A stretch of 64,000 bases of DNA from Betaproteobacteria bacterium (lineage in GTDB: Bacteria; Pseudomonadota; Gammaproteobacteria; Burkholderiales; SG8-41). The notes beneath the pieces were generated by a model, which made no database searches, was not told where the DNA came from, and saw only the letters and a list, made by a program, of their open reading frames with translations. Position 1 is the first letter of the stretch, and the number at the start of each line of letters is the position of its first letter. The DNA lies in the NCBI GenBank assembly GCA_900299145.1, contig OMIN01000026.1, positions 1 to 64,000 on the forward strand, in the 5' to 3' direction. Of the stretch, positions 16,326 to 24,676 are shown piece after piece. A program made the translations under genes and the position numbers.

Positions 16326-17497
16326 TGAAGATAGAGCGTATCGAGATTTTCGTTACAGAACTGCCGGTTCGCGTGCGGCGCATTTTTTCCAGCGGCTCGT
16401 ACGACACTGGCCCGGCGAACCAGATTCTTGGCAAACCGGTAATGGTGAAAATTTTCGCCGAAGGCGTGGTGGGGTACGGGCAGATACGACCGATCACGCC
16501 GGGGCATTTTCTGGCGGATACCACGCAGGGCATGGTGGCGGCGATCAAGGAAATTTACGGCAAGAATCTCATCGGCAAATCGATTTTCGACATCGAGTCG
16601 GCGAACGAAATGTTCGATCTGCGGCTGGCGGGAAACCCGTGCTCGCGCGCGGCGCTCGATATCGCGCTGTATGACGCCGTGGGCAAGGCACTGAACGTAC
16701 CCGTGCACAAACTCATCGGCGGCGCTTGCCAGCCACGCATTCCGCTGGAGTGGTCGGTGAGCCTCGCCAACGACGTGCAGACCATCGTCAACGAAGCCAA
16801 ACGGGCGGTAGACGAATTCGGCATCAAGGTGCTGTGCATCAAGGCCGCTGACCGCCGTGGCTGGAAGCAGGACGTGAAACATTTCGCCGCCGTGCGCAAG
16901 GCGGTGGGCGACGATGTGGTGATTGGTGTCGATCCCAATACGGGCTGGAGCATGGCCGATGCGCTGGCCGCAACCCACGCGCTGCGCGAATACGATCTCG
17001 GTTACATCGAGCAGCCGATAGACCGGCGCGATCTCGCGGGCATGGCAGAAATCCGCCGTCAGGCGATGGGCATCCCGGTGATGGCTGATGAAGCGCTCTT
17101 CACCGTACAGGACGCCTACGCCATTGCCGAAACCCGCGCGGCCGACGCCTATTGCATCAAGCTCTACAAGATTGGCGGCCTCACGCCGGCAAAAAAAATA
17201 GCCGGCATCGCACAGGCGGCGAACATTCAACTCAACTGCGGCGGTCTGGCGGTGCAGTGTCAGCTGGAGGCCGCCGCCGGCGCGCATTTCTACGCCAGCA
17301 CGCCGGAAAAACGCATGATGGGGGCGGCCGAGTTTGTGTTTGGCCTTAACACCATCGGGCCCGACCCGATAGTGCCGGTGACGGATTTTGTGGTGAAGGA
17401 TGGCCACGTCAACGTGCCCACCGGGCCAGGGCTGGGCATTACGGTGGATGAAGCGGCCCTGAAAAAACATATGTTGCTGCATGAAGTGATTTCGTAG
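16325..17497 (+). CDS. Enolase-superfamily enzyme (mandelate racemase/muconate lactonizing type)
   Basis: The 390-residue protein has the MR/MLE N-terminal capping domain followed by a TIM barrel. Likely metal ligands are D203 (IGVDPNTGW), E229 (GYIEQPIDRRD) and the D255-E256 pair (VMADEALF); K279 is a candidate general base. The usual KxK on strand 2 is C171-I-K173, so one of the two lysines is replaced by Cys, arguing for a reaction other than classic muconate cycloisomerisation. It follows the selenoprotein gene by 24 bp, with a dispersed-motif copy in between, and precedes a secreted cupin. There is no clear ribosome-binding site, which is unusual next to well-spaced neighbours. Confidence 0.88.
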   Translation: MKIERIEIFVTELPVRVRRIFSSGSYDTGPANQILGKPVMVKIFAEGVVGYGQIRPITPGHFLADTTQGMVAAIKEIYGKNLIGKSIFDIESANEMFDLRLAGNPCSRAALDIALYDAVGKALNVPVHKLIGGACQPRIPLEWSVSLANDVQTIVNEAKRAVDEFGIKVLCIKAADRRGWKQDVKHFAAVRKAVGDDVVIGVDPNTGWSMADALAATHALREYDLGYIEQPIDRRDLAGMAEIRRQAMGIPVMADEALFTVQDAYAIAETRAADAYCIKLYKIGGLTPAKKIAGIAQAANIQLNCGGLAVQCQLEAAAGAHFYASTPEKRMMGAAEFVFGLNTIGPDPIVPVTDFVVKDGHVNVPTGPGLGITVDEAALKKHMLLHEVIS

Positions 17498-17518
17498 CGT
17501 ACCCAAACGGAGGACATC

Positions 17519-17986
17519 ATGAAAACAGGCTTGATTTCGCATGCAATGGTGGGTGGTGTGGCGGCGGCAGTGGCATCCGGCGTCACGTGGTTCGCGTTGA
17601 GCGGCTCGCCACAACTCTTTGCGCCAGCGCATGCCCAGACGCCGCCGCCAACGGGGCTCAAGCAAATCGACCTGATGAAGGTCGAAATGAAAGACGTAAT
17701 GGGACGCGTTGTCACCATCCGCCGCACCGAGCGCGACCCGGGCAATGGCAGCGATCCGCATCGCCATCCCGGGGCACACACCTTCGGTTACGTACTCGAA
17801 GGCACCTACGAATTTCGCCTGAACGACGGCCCGATCCAGCAACTGAAACCGGGCGATACGTTTTACGAGCCGCTCGGTTCGCTGCACGCCGTATCACGCA
17901 ACCCGAGCAAGAGCGACGTGGTCAAGTATCTGGTGATACAGGTAACCGACCCCACCAAACCCGCGACCGTACCCGAGAAAAAGTGA
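17519..17986 (+). CDS. Exported cupin-domain protein
   Basis: The 155-residue product has an N-terminal hydrophobic signal (residues about 8-40, ending AHAQ). A single cupin follows, with motif 1 HRHPGAHTFGYVLEGTYEF (three His plus a later Glu for a metal) and motif 2 around PGDTFYEPLGSLHAVSRNPS. GGAGG lies seven bases before ATG 17519. It is 22 bp downstream of the enolase-superfamily gene and 4 bp upstream of a GNAT gene, hence likely in the same transcript. Periplasmic cupins of this type have no settled function. Confidence 0.87.
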   Translation: MKTGLISHAMVGGVAAAVASGVTWFALSGSPQLFAPAHAQTPPPTGLKQIDLMKVEMKDVMGRVVTIRRTERDPGNGSDPHRHPGAHTFGYVLEGTYEFRLNDGPIQQLKPGDTFYEPLGSLHAVSRNPSKSDVVKYLVIQVTDPTKPATVPEKK

Positions 17987-17990
17987 CGGC

Positions 17991-18449
17991 ATGGTGGGCA
18001 TTGTTATCCGAAAGATAGAGCCGCGCGACGAGGGCCGCTGGCGAGTACTGTTCGACGGCTATACGCGCTTTTATGAACGCGAGCCGGATGAGGCCATCAC
18101 GCGCCATGCGTGGGCACGCATCATGGATGCGGCAAAACCCGTATACGCCATCGTTGCCGAGGATAGTGAACGGGGCGTCATTGGTATCGCCAATTACATC
18201 CTGCACGAAAACATGTCGGCGCTGACGCCGGTGTGTTACCTGCAGGATTTGTTCGTGGAGCCGGGCCTGCGCGCGCACGGCGTGGGCGAGCAAATGATCG
18301 ACTGGCTGGTGGCTGAAATGCAGTCGCAGGGCTGGGCGCGGCTTTACTGGAACACCAAAGAGAATAACTATCGGGCGCGCGGCCTTTACGACAAATACAC
18401 GCCGCGCGATCCGTTTGTGCGGTACGTGATTCCGCGCAAGGCGGGTTAG
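17991..18449 (+). CDS. GNAT-family N-acetyltransferase
   Basis: This 152-residue protein has the GNAT fold, with motif A seen as CYLQDLFVEPGLRAHGVGEQMIDWLVAE (the acetyl-CoA pyrophosphate loop region R-x-x-G-x-G/A) and the C-terminal WNTKENNYRARGLYDKY typical of this family. It transfers an acetyl group from acetyl-CoA to a small-molecule or protein amine in the cytoplasm. It starts four bases after the cupin stop and ends eight bases before the MFS start, so it belongs to the same operon. Acceptor unknown. Confidence 0.87.
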   Translation: MVGIVIRKIEPRDEGRWRVLFDGYTRFYEREPDEAITRHAWARIMDAAKPVYAIVAEDSERGVIGIANYILHENMSALTPVCYLQDLFVEPGLRAHGVGEQMIDWLVAEMQSQGWARLYWNTKENNYRARGLYDKYTPRDPFVRYVIPRKAG

Positions 18450-18457
18450 CGCCACCG

Positions 18458-19729
18458 ATGGAGGAACGCACAACGGCATCGGCGCCGGCGCAGGGCGCGC
18501 GGCTTGGTTTCCTTGCGCCGTTTCACTTTCGCAATTTCCGTTTCCAGTGGCCGGCGGATGTTGCCGCCTCGTGGGCTTACGAGATGGAAACCATTGTGCT
18601 CGGCTGGTATGTGCTGGTCGAGACGAAATCGGTTTATCTGCTGACGGCGTTCGCGGCCATTCAATACATCGGCACTCTGCTTTCGCCCATGTTCGGCGTA
18701 ATGGGCAACCGCATCGGCAACAAGCGGCTTTTGTGCGGCATGCGCGGGCTGTATGCGGTGCTGGCGATCATCATGACCGCGCTCACGGTGACGCAGCAAT
18801 TGACGCCCACGTATGTGTTTATCTGCACCACGCTGTTGGGGCTGGTGCGGCCGTCCGACCAGGTGCTGCGATACGCGCTGATCGGCGAAACCATGCCCGC
18901 AAGCTATATGCTGCCGGCGGCCAGCATTTCGCGTACTACGCAGGATTCGGCGCGCATCATGGGCGCGCTGCTGGGCGCGGGGCTGGTGGCGGCGTTTGGC
19001 ATGGGCTCGGTGTATACGGTTGTGGCGTCGTTCTACGTGATGAGTTTTGTGCTGACGCTGCGCGTGAAGGGTGTGCGGCGCGAGGCGGCCGAACTGGAGC
19101 AGACATCGCCATGGCGTGACCTGAAAGAGGGCGTGGCCTACAGCTGGACTACGCCGCAGATTCTGGCGGCGATGTGGCTGGCATTGCTGGTGAACCTGAC
19201 CGCGTATCCGCTGACGCATGGCCTGCTGCCTTATGTGGCGAAAGAGGTGCTGCACACCACGCAGACCGGGTTGGGATATCTCTCGGCAGGTTTTGCCGTG
19301 GGCGCGGTTTTTGGCGCGGTGGGCATCAATCACGTGAGCCGCGTGATTTTGCCTGCGCGCTGCATGGTCATTTTCTGCGCGGGCTGGTACGTCGCCCTGC
19401 TGATATTCAGCCAGATGGGCGGCCTCACGCTGGCGGTGGCCGCCATGGTGTTCACCGGCTGCATGCAGAGCCTGGGCATGGTGTCGATGTCGGCGCTTCT
19501 GCTGCGCACTGCCAGCGGCCCGCTCAGAAGCCGCGTGATGGGGCTGCGCATGCTGATGATTTACGGCCTGCCCGTCGGGCTGATGGCGGCCGGGCCGCTG
19601 GTTACGCGGCTGGGGTATCACGCCACCGTGTGGCTGTATTGCGTCATCGGCATTGCACTAACGGTGTTGATCGCGTGGCGCTGGCGCGCGCATTTGTGGC
19701 GGCACGATGCGCTGGCGAACCGGCGGTAG
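18458..19729 (+). CDS. MFS transporter, EntS/MFS_3-like exporter
   Basis: The 423-residue membrane protein begins with a short hydrophilic stretch and LAPFHFRNFRFQWPADVAAS, the typical start of MFS_3 (enterobactin-exporter-like) permeases. About twelve hydrophobic helices follow, with a loop GVMGNRIGNKRLL between helices 2 and 3. It is the last gene of the co-directional block that starts at the GMC oxidoreductase and probably exports or imports a metabolite of that pathway. Start ATG 18458 is directly followed by GAGGAACG; no strong upstream ribosome-binding site, consistent with coupling to the GNAT gene. Confidence 0.85.
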   Translation: MEERTTASAPAQGARLGFLAPFHFRNFRFQWPADVAASWAYEMETIVLGWYVLVETKSVYLLTAFAAIQYIGTLLSPMFGVMGNRIGNKRLLCGMRGLYAVLAIIMTALTVTQQLTPTYVFICTTLLGLVRPSDQVLRYALIGETMPASYMLPAASISRTTQDSARIMGALLGAGLVAAFGMGSVYTVVASFYVMSFVLTLRVKGVRREAAELEQTSPWRDLKEGVAYSWTTPQILAAMWLALLVNLTAYPLTHGLLPYVAKEVLHTTQTGLGYLSAGFAVGAVFGAVGINHVSRVILPARCMVIFCAGWYVALLIFSQMGGLTLAVAAMVFTGCMQSLGMVSMSALLLRTASGPLRSRVMGLRMLMIYGLPVGLMAAGPLVTRLGYHATVWLYCVIGIALTVLIAWRWRAHLWRHDALANRR

Positions 19730-19845
19730 TATTTGAATGCCATCCTATTCCTGATCTCACATAATGTGCGGAAGAAGAACGGAAGGGCATTCATAGAAAA
19801 AATGTGTGAGTGGCGCAAGGCTGCACAAGGCATGCAATATAACCC

Positions 19846-19929
19846 CTGTCATTCCCGCGAAGGCGGGAATCCATAAGCCTTTCTCAGGTGGCAATGTGTT
19901 ATGGGTTCCCGCCTGCGCGGGAACGACAG
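19846..19929 (+). repeat. Inverted-repeat element, REP-like
   Basis: CTGTCATTCCCGCGAAGGCG and CGCCTGCGCGGGAACGACAG form imperfect inverted ends, each arm itself able to fold. Same family as 14445-14558 and 35950-36048. It occupies the spacer between convergent MFS and Bug genes, where it could act as a bidirectional end-of-transcript structure. Confidence 0.8.
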
Positions 19930-19973
19930 TATTGGTTTTTCTGCTTTTCGATTTACTGTAAGAGTGCTGAAAA

Positions 19974-20948
19974 TCAGTCCAACTTGACCTTTGCCTTTTT
20001 CACGACGCCGCTCCAGCGGCCGATTTCTTCTATCACGTAGCGGTGATAGTCAGCAGGGCCCAGGTAATCAATGTCGGCCCCTTCGTTGATGAGGCGCTTT
20101 TTCACCTCGTCCTGCGCCAGCGCCCATTTCACTTCATTGCTGACGCGTTCGACAATCGCGGCGGGCGTGCCAGCTGGAGCGAACATGCCCCACCACTGCA
20201 CGGATTCAAAGCCGGGCAGGGTCTCCGTGATGGCAGGCACATCCGGCACCTGCGGGTTACGTTTCGGGCTGCCCACGCCCAGCATGCGCATGCTGCCCGC
20301 ACGCACGTGCGGCAGGTTTTGCACCAGCGTGCCGAACAGCGCCTGGCTCTCGCCGCCGATGGTGGCCATCACCGCCGGGCCGCCGCCGCGATATTGCACG
20401 ATCACGGCGTCAATGTTGGCCATCAGCTTGAAAAGCTCCGCCGCCAGATGCGTTGACGTGCCCACACCCGCCGCGCCGAAGTTGAACTGGCGTGGCTTTT
20501 GTTGCGCGAGTGCGATGAATTCCTTCACCGTTTTCGCGGCAATGTTGTTGTTGACTACCAGCGCGTTGGGCGAGGTGCCAATGCGCGCAACGGCTGCGAA
20601 CGCCTTCACCGTGTCAAACGGCAGCTTTTGCAGCGCGGGCAGCACGGCATGCGGCGTGGAGATGAACATCAGCGTGTAGCCATCGGGCACGGCGCGCGCG
20701 ACGATTTCACTGCCGATGATGCCGCCCGCGCCGCCGCGATTGTCGACAACGACCTGCACACCGAGGCGCTCGGCGATTTTTGCGGAGATTAATCGCCCGA
20801 CGATGTCCGGGCTGCCGCCGGGCGGGAAGGGCACGACCATGCGGATGGGTTTGGCCGGCCACGCCTGCGCCTGCGCCTGCATGGGCGCAGACATCCCGGC
20901 AAGCAGGCAAAAAATACTTAATAAAAACAAATAGTTACGATAGATCAC
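19974..20948 (-). CDS. Bug/TctC-family periplasmic receptor
   Basis: The 324-residue receptor shows AWPAKPIRMVVPFPPGGSPDIVGR, GGAGGIIGSEIVARAVPDGYTLMFI and a C-terminal WGMFAPAGTPAAIVERVS, all standard for the family. I chose GTG 20948, with AGGAAG six bases upstream, over a TTG at 20969. The signal peptide (IYRNYLFLLSIFCLLAG...) is partly encoded by an antisense copy of the dispersed A/T-rich motif. It is immediately downstream of a second Bug gene, with which it is probably co-transcribed. Ligand unknown. Confidence 0.88.
   Translation of the reverse strand: MIYRNYLFLLSIFCLLAGMSAPMQAQAQAWPAKPIRMVVPFPPGGSPDIVGRLISAKIAERLGVQVVVDNRGGAGGIIGSEIVARAVPDGYTLMFISTPHAVLPALQKLPFDTVKAFAAVARIGTSPNALVVNNNIAAKTVKEFIALAQQKPRQFNFGAAGVGTSTHLAAELFKLMANIDAVIVQYRGGGPAVMATIGGESQALFGTLVQNLPHVRAGSMRMLGVGSPKRNPQVPDVPAITETLPGFESVQWWGMFAPAGTPAAIVERVSNEVKWALAQDEVKKRLINEGADIDYLGPADYHRYVIEEIGRWSGVVKKAKVKLD
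20920..20937 (+). repeat. Dispersed A/T-rich 18-mer, perfect copy, within a gene start
   Basis: AATAAAAACAAATAGTTA matches all positions. A partial second copy, AAAAAATACTTA, abuts it at 20909-20920, making a short tandem. On the opposite strand it is part of the signal peptide of the Bug receptor (NYLFLLSIF). Confidence 0.85.
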
Positions 20949-20958
20949 GCTGCGCTTC

Positions 20959-21936
20959 CTATCGATCAATTTTGATGCCGGCCGACTTGATCACCTTACC
21001 CCAGCGGTCCGACTCCGCGCGCATGTGCGCGGCGAGGCCAGCCGGCGTGCTGGACTGCGGCTCGGACCCCATGTCGAGCAGCTTTTGCGCGAACGGCGGA
21101 TCGGCGATCATTTTCACCATTTCCGCGTTGATCTTGTTAATGATGGGCGCGGGCGTGCCCGTTGGCGCCAGCATGGCGTACCAGTTGATGCACACAAAGC
21201 CGGGCAGCGTTTCCGCAATCGCGGGCACATCCGGCGCCACTGGTGAACGCTTGGGCCCGCCCACGCCCAGCGCGCGCAATTTGCCGGTGCGCGTGAGCGG
21301 CAACACGGCCGGAATGCTGTTGAACATGAACTGCGCCTGCCCGCCCGCGACATCCGTCACACCGGGGCCGGAGCCTTTGTACGGCACATGCACGAAATTG
21401 ATGCCGCCGAGGGCCTTTAACAACTCGCAGCCGAGGTGATTGGGCGTGCCCGTGCCCGCCGAGGCGCAATTCAACTGGCCGGGCTTGGCCTTCGCCAGCG
21501 CGATGAGCTCCGGCACGTTCTTCGCAGGGACGCCCGGGTGGGAAAACAGCATCTGCGGGTTGATCGACCCCAGCGACACGGGCGCCAGATCACGAAACGG
21601 ATCGTACGGCGTTTTCGACAGCAGCGGATTCAGAATCAGCCCGGCGGACGTCGAAAAAATCAGTGTGTAACCATCCGGCGCGGCCTTGGCCACGATCTCA
21701 TGCGCGATCACCCCGCCCGCGCCAGAGCGGTTATCGATCACGATCTGCTGGCCCCACGCCTCGGTAAAGCGCGGCGCCATGGCACGCACCGTGAAATCGT
21801 TGGAGCTGCCAGCCGTGCCCGGCACGATGACGCGGATGGGGCGGATGGGGTAGGTGGAACTCGTCGTACTCTGGGCGCAAACAGCATGGATTTGAAGAGA
21901 TGCAACGACTGCAGCGATAAGGACGGATTTTTTCAT
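20959..21936 (-). CDS. Bug/TctC-family periplasmic receptor
   Basis: This 325-residue protein has a signal peptide (MKKSVLIAAVVASLQIHAVCAQ) and receptor motifs YPIRPIRVIVPGTAGSSNDFTVR, GAGGVIAHEIVAKAAPDGYTLIF and APTGTPAPIINKINAEM. ATG 21936 is preferred to GTG 21945 because it starts a normal signal peptide. Domain I has AGSSND instead of the usual PGGSxD, a family variation that may reflect ligand choice. It lies between the aconitase-family gene and another Bug gene on the same strand. Confidence 0.88.
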   Translation of the reverse strand: MKKSVLIAAVVASLQIHAVCAQSTTSSTYPIRPIRVIVPGTAGSSNDFTVRAMAPRFTEAWGQQIVIDNRSGAGGVIAHEIVAKAAPDGYTLIFSTSAGLILNPLLSKTPYDPFRDLAPVSLGSINPQMLFSHPGVPAKNVPELIALAKAKPGQLNCASAGTGTPNHLGCELLKALGGINFVHVPYKGSGPGVTDVAGGQAQFMFNSIPAVLPLTRTGKLRALGVGGPKRSPVAPDVPAIAETLPGFVCINWYAMLAPTGTPAPIINKINAEMVKMIADPPFAQKLLDMGSEPQSSTPAGLAAHMRAESDRWGKVIKSAGIKIDR

Positions 21937-21981
21937 GGAAACCACGGAAAGCGGGAGGAAGCGGGATGCTACAGCAAATTT

Positions 21982-24654
21982 CTACGCCGCCAACCCCTCC
22001 AGCACATACGGCAATATCCCGCCCCGCTTCACATAAGCAATCTCAGCCTGCGTATCCAGCCGCAGGGTCAGGGCAACACTTTCTGTCTTGCCATTCGCAC
22101 GCCGGATCACCAGCGTCACCGGCTGGCGCGGCTGCGCGGATTCGTTAAGCCCCAGCACATCAAACTGTTCCGTGCCGTTCAGGCCCAACGTGGTAACGGT
22201 GACGCCTGCGGGCAACTGGCACGGCACGACGCCTAGGCCGACGAGGTTGCTGCGGTGAATGCGTTCAAAGCTGTTGGCGATGACCACGCGCACGCCGAGC
22301 AGGCGCGTGCCCTTGGCGGCCCAGTCGCGCGCGCTGCCGGTGCCGTATTCTTCGCCAGCGATGACGATCAACGGGGTTTGCTCTTTGGCGTAGCGCATCG
22401 CGGCATCGTAGATGGGCATTTGTTCGCCGCTGGGTTGATGCACGGTGACGCCGCCTTCGATGCCGGGGGTCATGATGTTGCGCAGGCGAATGTTGGCGAA
22501 GGTGCCGCGCGCCATCACTTCGTGATTCATGCGGCGCGAGCCGTAGTTGTTGAAATCCTTTTCTGTAACTAATTGATTTTTAAGATAAATTCCAGCGGGC
22601 AGCGATGCCTTGATACTGCCGATGGGGCTGATGTGATCGGTGGTAATGCTGTCGCCCAGCAGCGCCAGCGAGCGTGCGCCGTGATATTCACGCAGGCCCG
22701 ATTGGGTGAGCGCCTTGTCCGCAAGCCACGGCGGCTCTTTGATGTAGGTTGAATTCGCCTGCCACGAGAACAATTCGCCGCTGCTCTGCGCGATATTTTT
22801 CCACAGCGGGTTCATTTCATCGGCGCTCATGCCGTAGACCGCGCGGTAGCGGGCGGGATTCATAGCGGTGGCCATCAGCGCGGCAATTTCATTATTGCCG
22901 GGCCAGAGGTCTTTGAGATACACCGGCTCGCCGTTGCTGCCGGCGCCGAGCGGTTCAGTGCGCATATCAATATCCACGCGCCCGGCGAGCGCAAACGCCA
23001 CCACCAGTGGCGGGCTGGCGAGAAACGCCGCGCGCACGGCCTGATGGATGCGCGCTTCAAAATTGCGATTGCCCGAAACGACGGCGCAGGTGACGGCATC
23101 GCTGTCGATGATGGCGTTTTCAAGCGCGGCATCGATGGGCCCGCTTGCGCCGAAACAGGTGGCGCAACTGTAACCGGCGATGTGGAAACCGAGTTGATCG
23201 AGATACGGCTGTAGCCCGGCCTCGGCGAGATATTTGCCGACGGCCATCGAGCCGGGCGTGAGCGAGGTTTTGACCCACGGCTGCGTTTTCAGTCCGCGTG
23301 CGACGGCATTTTTCGCCAGCAGGCCGGCGGCCAGCATCACGCCGGGGTTGGAGGTGTTGGTGCACGAAGCGATGGCGGCGATGACCACGTCGCCGTCGCG
23401 CGGGCCGCGGGTGCGAGTCATATCATTGTGCAACGATGTTTTGGTGTAGCCACCCTCGGCAATGGGTGCGGTGAGCAGCGCGTCGAAACGGGGCTTTAAT
23501 TGCGCCAGTGGCACGCGATCCATCGGCCGCTTGGGGCCGGCGACATTGGGTTCGATGGTGGTGAGATCAAGCTCAATGACTTGTGAGTAATCGACTTGCC
23601 CGGGCTGGGCCGCGCCAAACAGTCCCTGCGCCCGGTAGTAGGCTTCGGTGGCAGCGATTTGTTTTTCGTCGCGGCCGGTCTGGCGAAGATACTTTATGGT
23701 TTGTTCGTCCACCGGGAAGTAACCGATGGTCGCGCCGTACTCCGGCGACATGTTGGCGACTGTTGCGCGGTCGGGCACCGTAAGGCTTGCGACGCCTTCG
23801 CCAAAAAACTCAACAAACTTGCCCACCACTTTGTGTTTGCGAAGCAGTTCGGTGACGTGCAGCACCAGATCGGTGGCGGTGACGCCGGGTGAGAGTTGCC
23901 CGGTGACATGCACGCCCACCACATCGGGCGTGAGCATGTAGACGGGCTGGGCCAGCGTAGCGGCCTCGGCCTCAATGCCACCCACGCCCCAGCCCACGCA
24001 GCCCAGCCCAGCGATCATGCCGGTGTGCGAATCAGTGCCGACCAGGGTATCGGGGAAATATGCGCCGTCGCGTTCCAGCACGCCGGGCGCCAGATATTCA
24101 AGATTCACCTGATGCAGAATGCCGCTGCCCGGCGGTAGCAGGCGTATGCCCTTATACGCCTGCATCGCCCATTTGACGAAGCGAAAGCGCTCGGCATTGC
24201 GTTCGATATCAAGTGCGTTGTTCTTCGCAGCGGCGTCGGGCGTGCCGTGATAATCGACGGTCAACGTGTGATCGAGCACCATGTCCACCGGCACTTTGGG
24301 CTCGGCCAGTGACAGCGGCAAGCCGCGCTTCGCGACTTCGCCGCGTATCGCCGTCAAGTCACCAAGCAACGGAATGCCCGCCATGCAGTTCAACACCACG
24401 CGCCCGACGATGAAGGGAATTTCAGCGGTGCGTGGCGCGTTCGGTTGCCATGCCGCCAGCTCGCGCACGTTGTCGTCACTGACCAAGTCGCCGCCACTAT
24501 TGCGCAGCAACGATTCCAGCACGACGCGCAACGACACCGGCTGGCGGGAAATTTTGCCCAGCCCTTGTTGCTCCAGTGCGTGCAGCGAATAGTAGTGGCC
24601 GGGCTTGCCGTTCTTAAGGTCGATGGGGCGTTTGCAAGTGTCTTGGAGTGACAT
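21982..24654 (-). CDS. acnA: Aconitase-family hydratase (AcnA type), with unusual active-site residues
   Basis: The 890-residue protein has the full AcnA/IRP layout. Three cluster ligands are visible: C431 (SCTNTSNPG), C497 and C500 (YSCATC). PDTLVGTDSHTGMIAGLG and the C-terminal swivel domain GEEYGTGSARDWAAKG...SFERIHRSNLVG are present. It should interconvert citrate and isocitrate in the cytoplasm. Several positions differ from typical AcnA: GTGSSRDW is GTGSARDW, CTTCIGNSGP is CATCFGASGP, and DSHTTMINGLG is DSHTGMIAGLG. The first removes a serine next to the catalytic Ser. Another (iso)citrate-like substrate is therefore possible. A dispersed-motif copy is read in frame as LKNQLV. Flanking Bug receptors support a role in organic-acid use. 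Confidence 0.88.
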   Translation of the reverse strand: MSLQDTCKRPIDLKNGKPGHYYSLHALEQQGLGKISRQPVSLRVVLESLLRNSGGDLVSDDNVRELAAWQPNAPRTAEIPFIVGRVVLNCMAGIPLLGDLTAIRGEVAKRGLPLSLAEPKVPVDMVLDHTLTVDYHGTPDAAAKNNALDIERNAERFRFVKWAMQAYKGIRLLPPGSGILHQVNLEYLAPGVLERDGAYFPDTLVGTDSHTGMIAGLGCVGWGVGGIEAEAATLAQPVYMLTPDVVGVHVTGQLSPGVTATDLVLHVTELLRKHKVVGKFVEFFGEGVASLTVPDRATVANMSPEYGATIGYFPVDEQTIKYLRQTGRDEKQIAATEAYYRAQGLFGAAQPGQVDYSQVIELDLTTIEPNVAGPKRPMDRVPLAQLKPRFDALLTAPIAEGGYTKTSLHNDMTRTRGPRDGDVVIAAIASCTNTSNPGVMLAAGLLAKNAVARGLKTQPWVKTSLTPGSMAVGKYLAEAGLQPYLDQLGFHIAGYSCATCFGASGPIDAALENAIIDSDAVTCAVVSGNRNFEARIHQAVRAAFLASPPLVVAFALAGRVDIDMRTEPLGAGSNGEPVYLKDLWPGNNEIAALMATAMNPARYRAVYGMSADEMNPLWKNIAQSSGELFSWQANSTYIKEPPWLADKALTQSGLREYHGARSLALLGDSITTDHISPIGSIKASLPAGIYLKNQLVTEKDFNNYGSRRMNHEVMARGTFANIRLRNIMTPGIEGGVTVHQPSGEQMPIYDAAMRYAKEQTPLIVIAGEEYGTGSARDWAAKGTRLLGVRVVIANSFERIHRSNLVGLGVVPCQLPAGVTVTTLGLNGTEQFDVLGLNESAQPRQPVTLVIRRANGKTESVALTLRLDTQAEIAYVKRGGILPYVLEGLAA
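22566..22583 (-). repeat. Dispersed A/T-rich 18-mer inside acnA, degenerate
   Basis: Minus-strand TTAAAAATCAATTAGTTA matches 14 of 18 positions and is followed by CAG as in the copy at 62558. It is read in frame in the aconitase gene (LKNQLVTE), making an A/T-rich island in GC-rich coding sequence. Confidence 0.55.
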
Positions 24655-24676
24655 GGCTTTTCCGTGGTGGGCCAGG

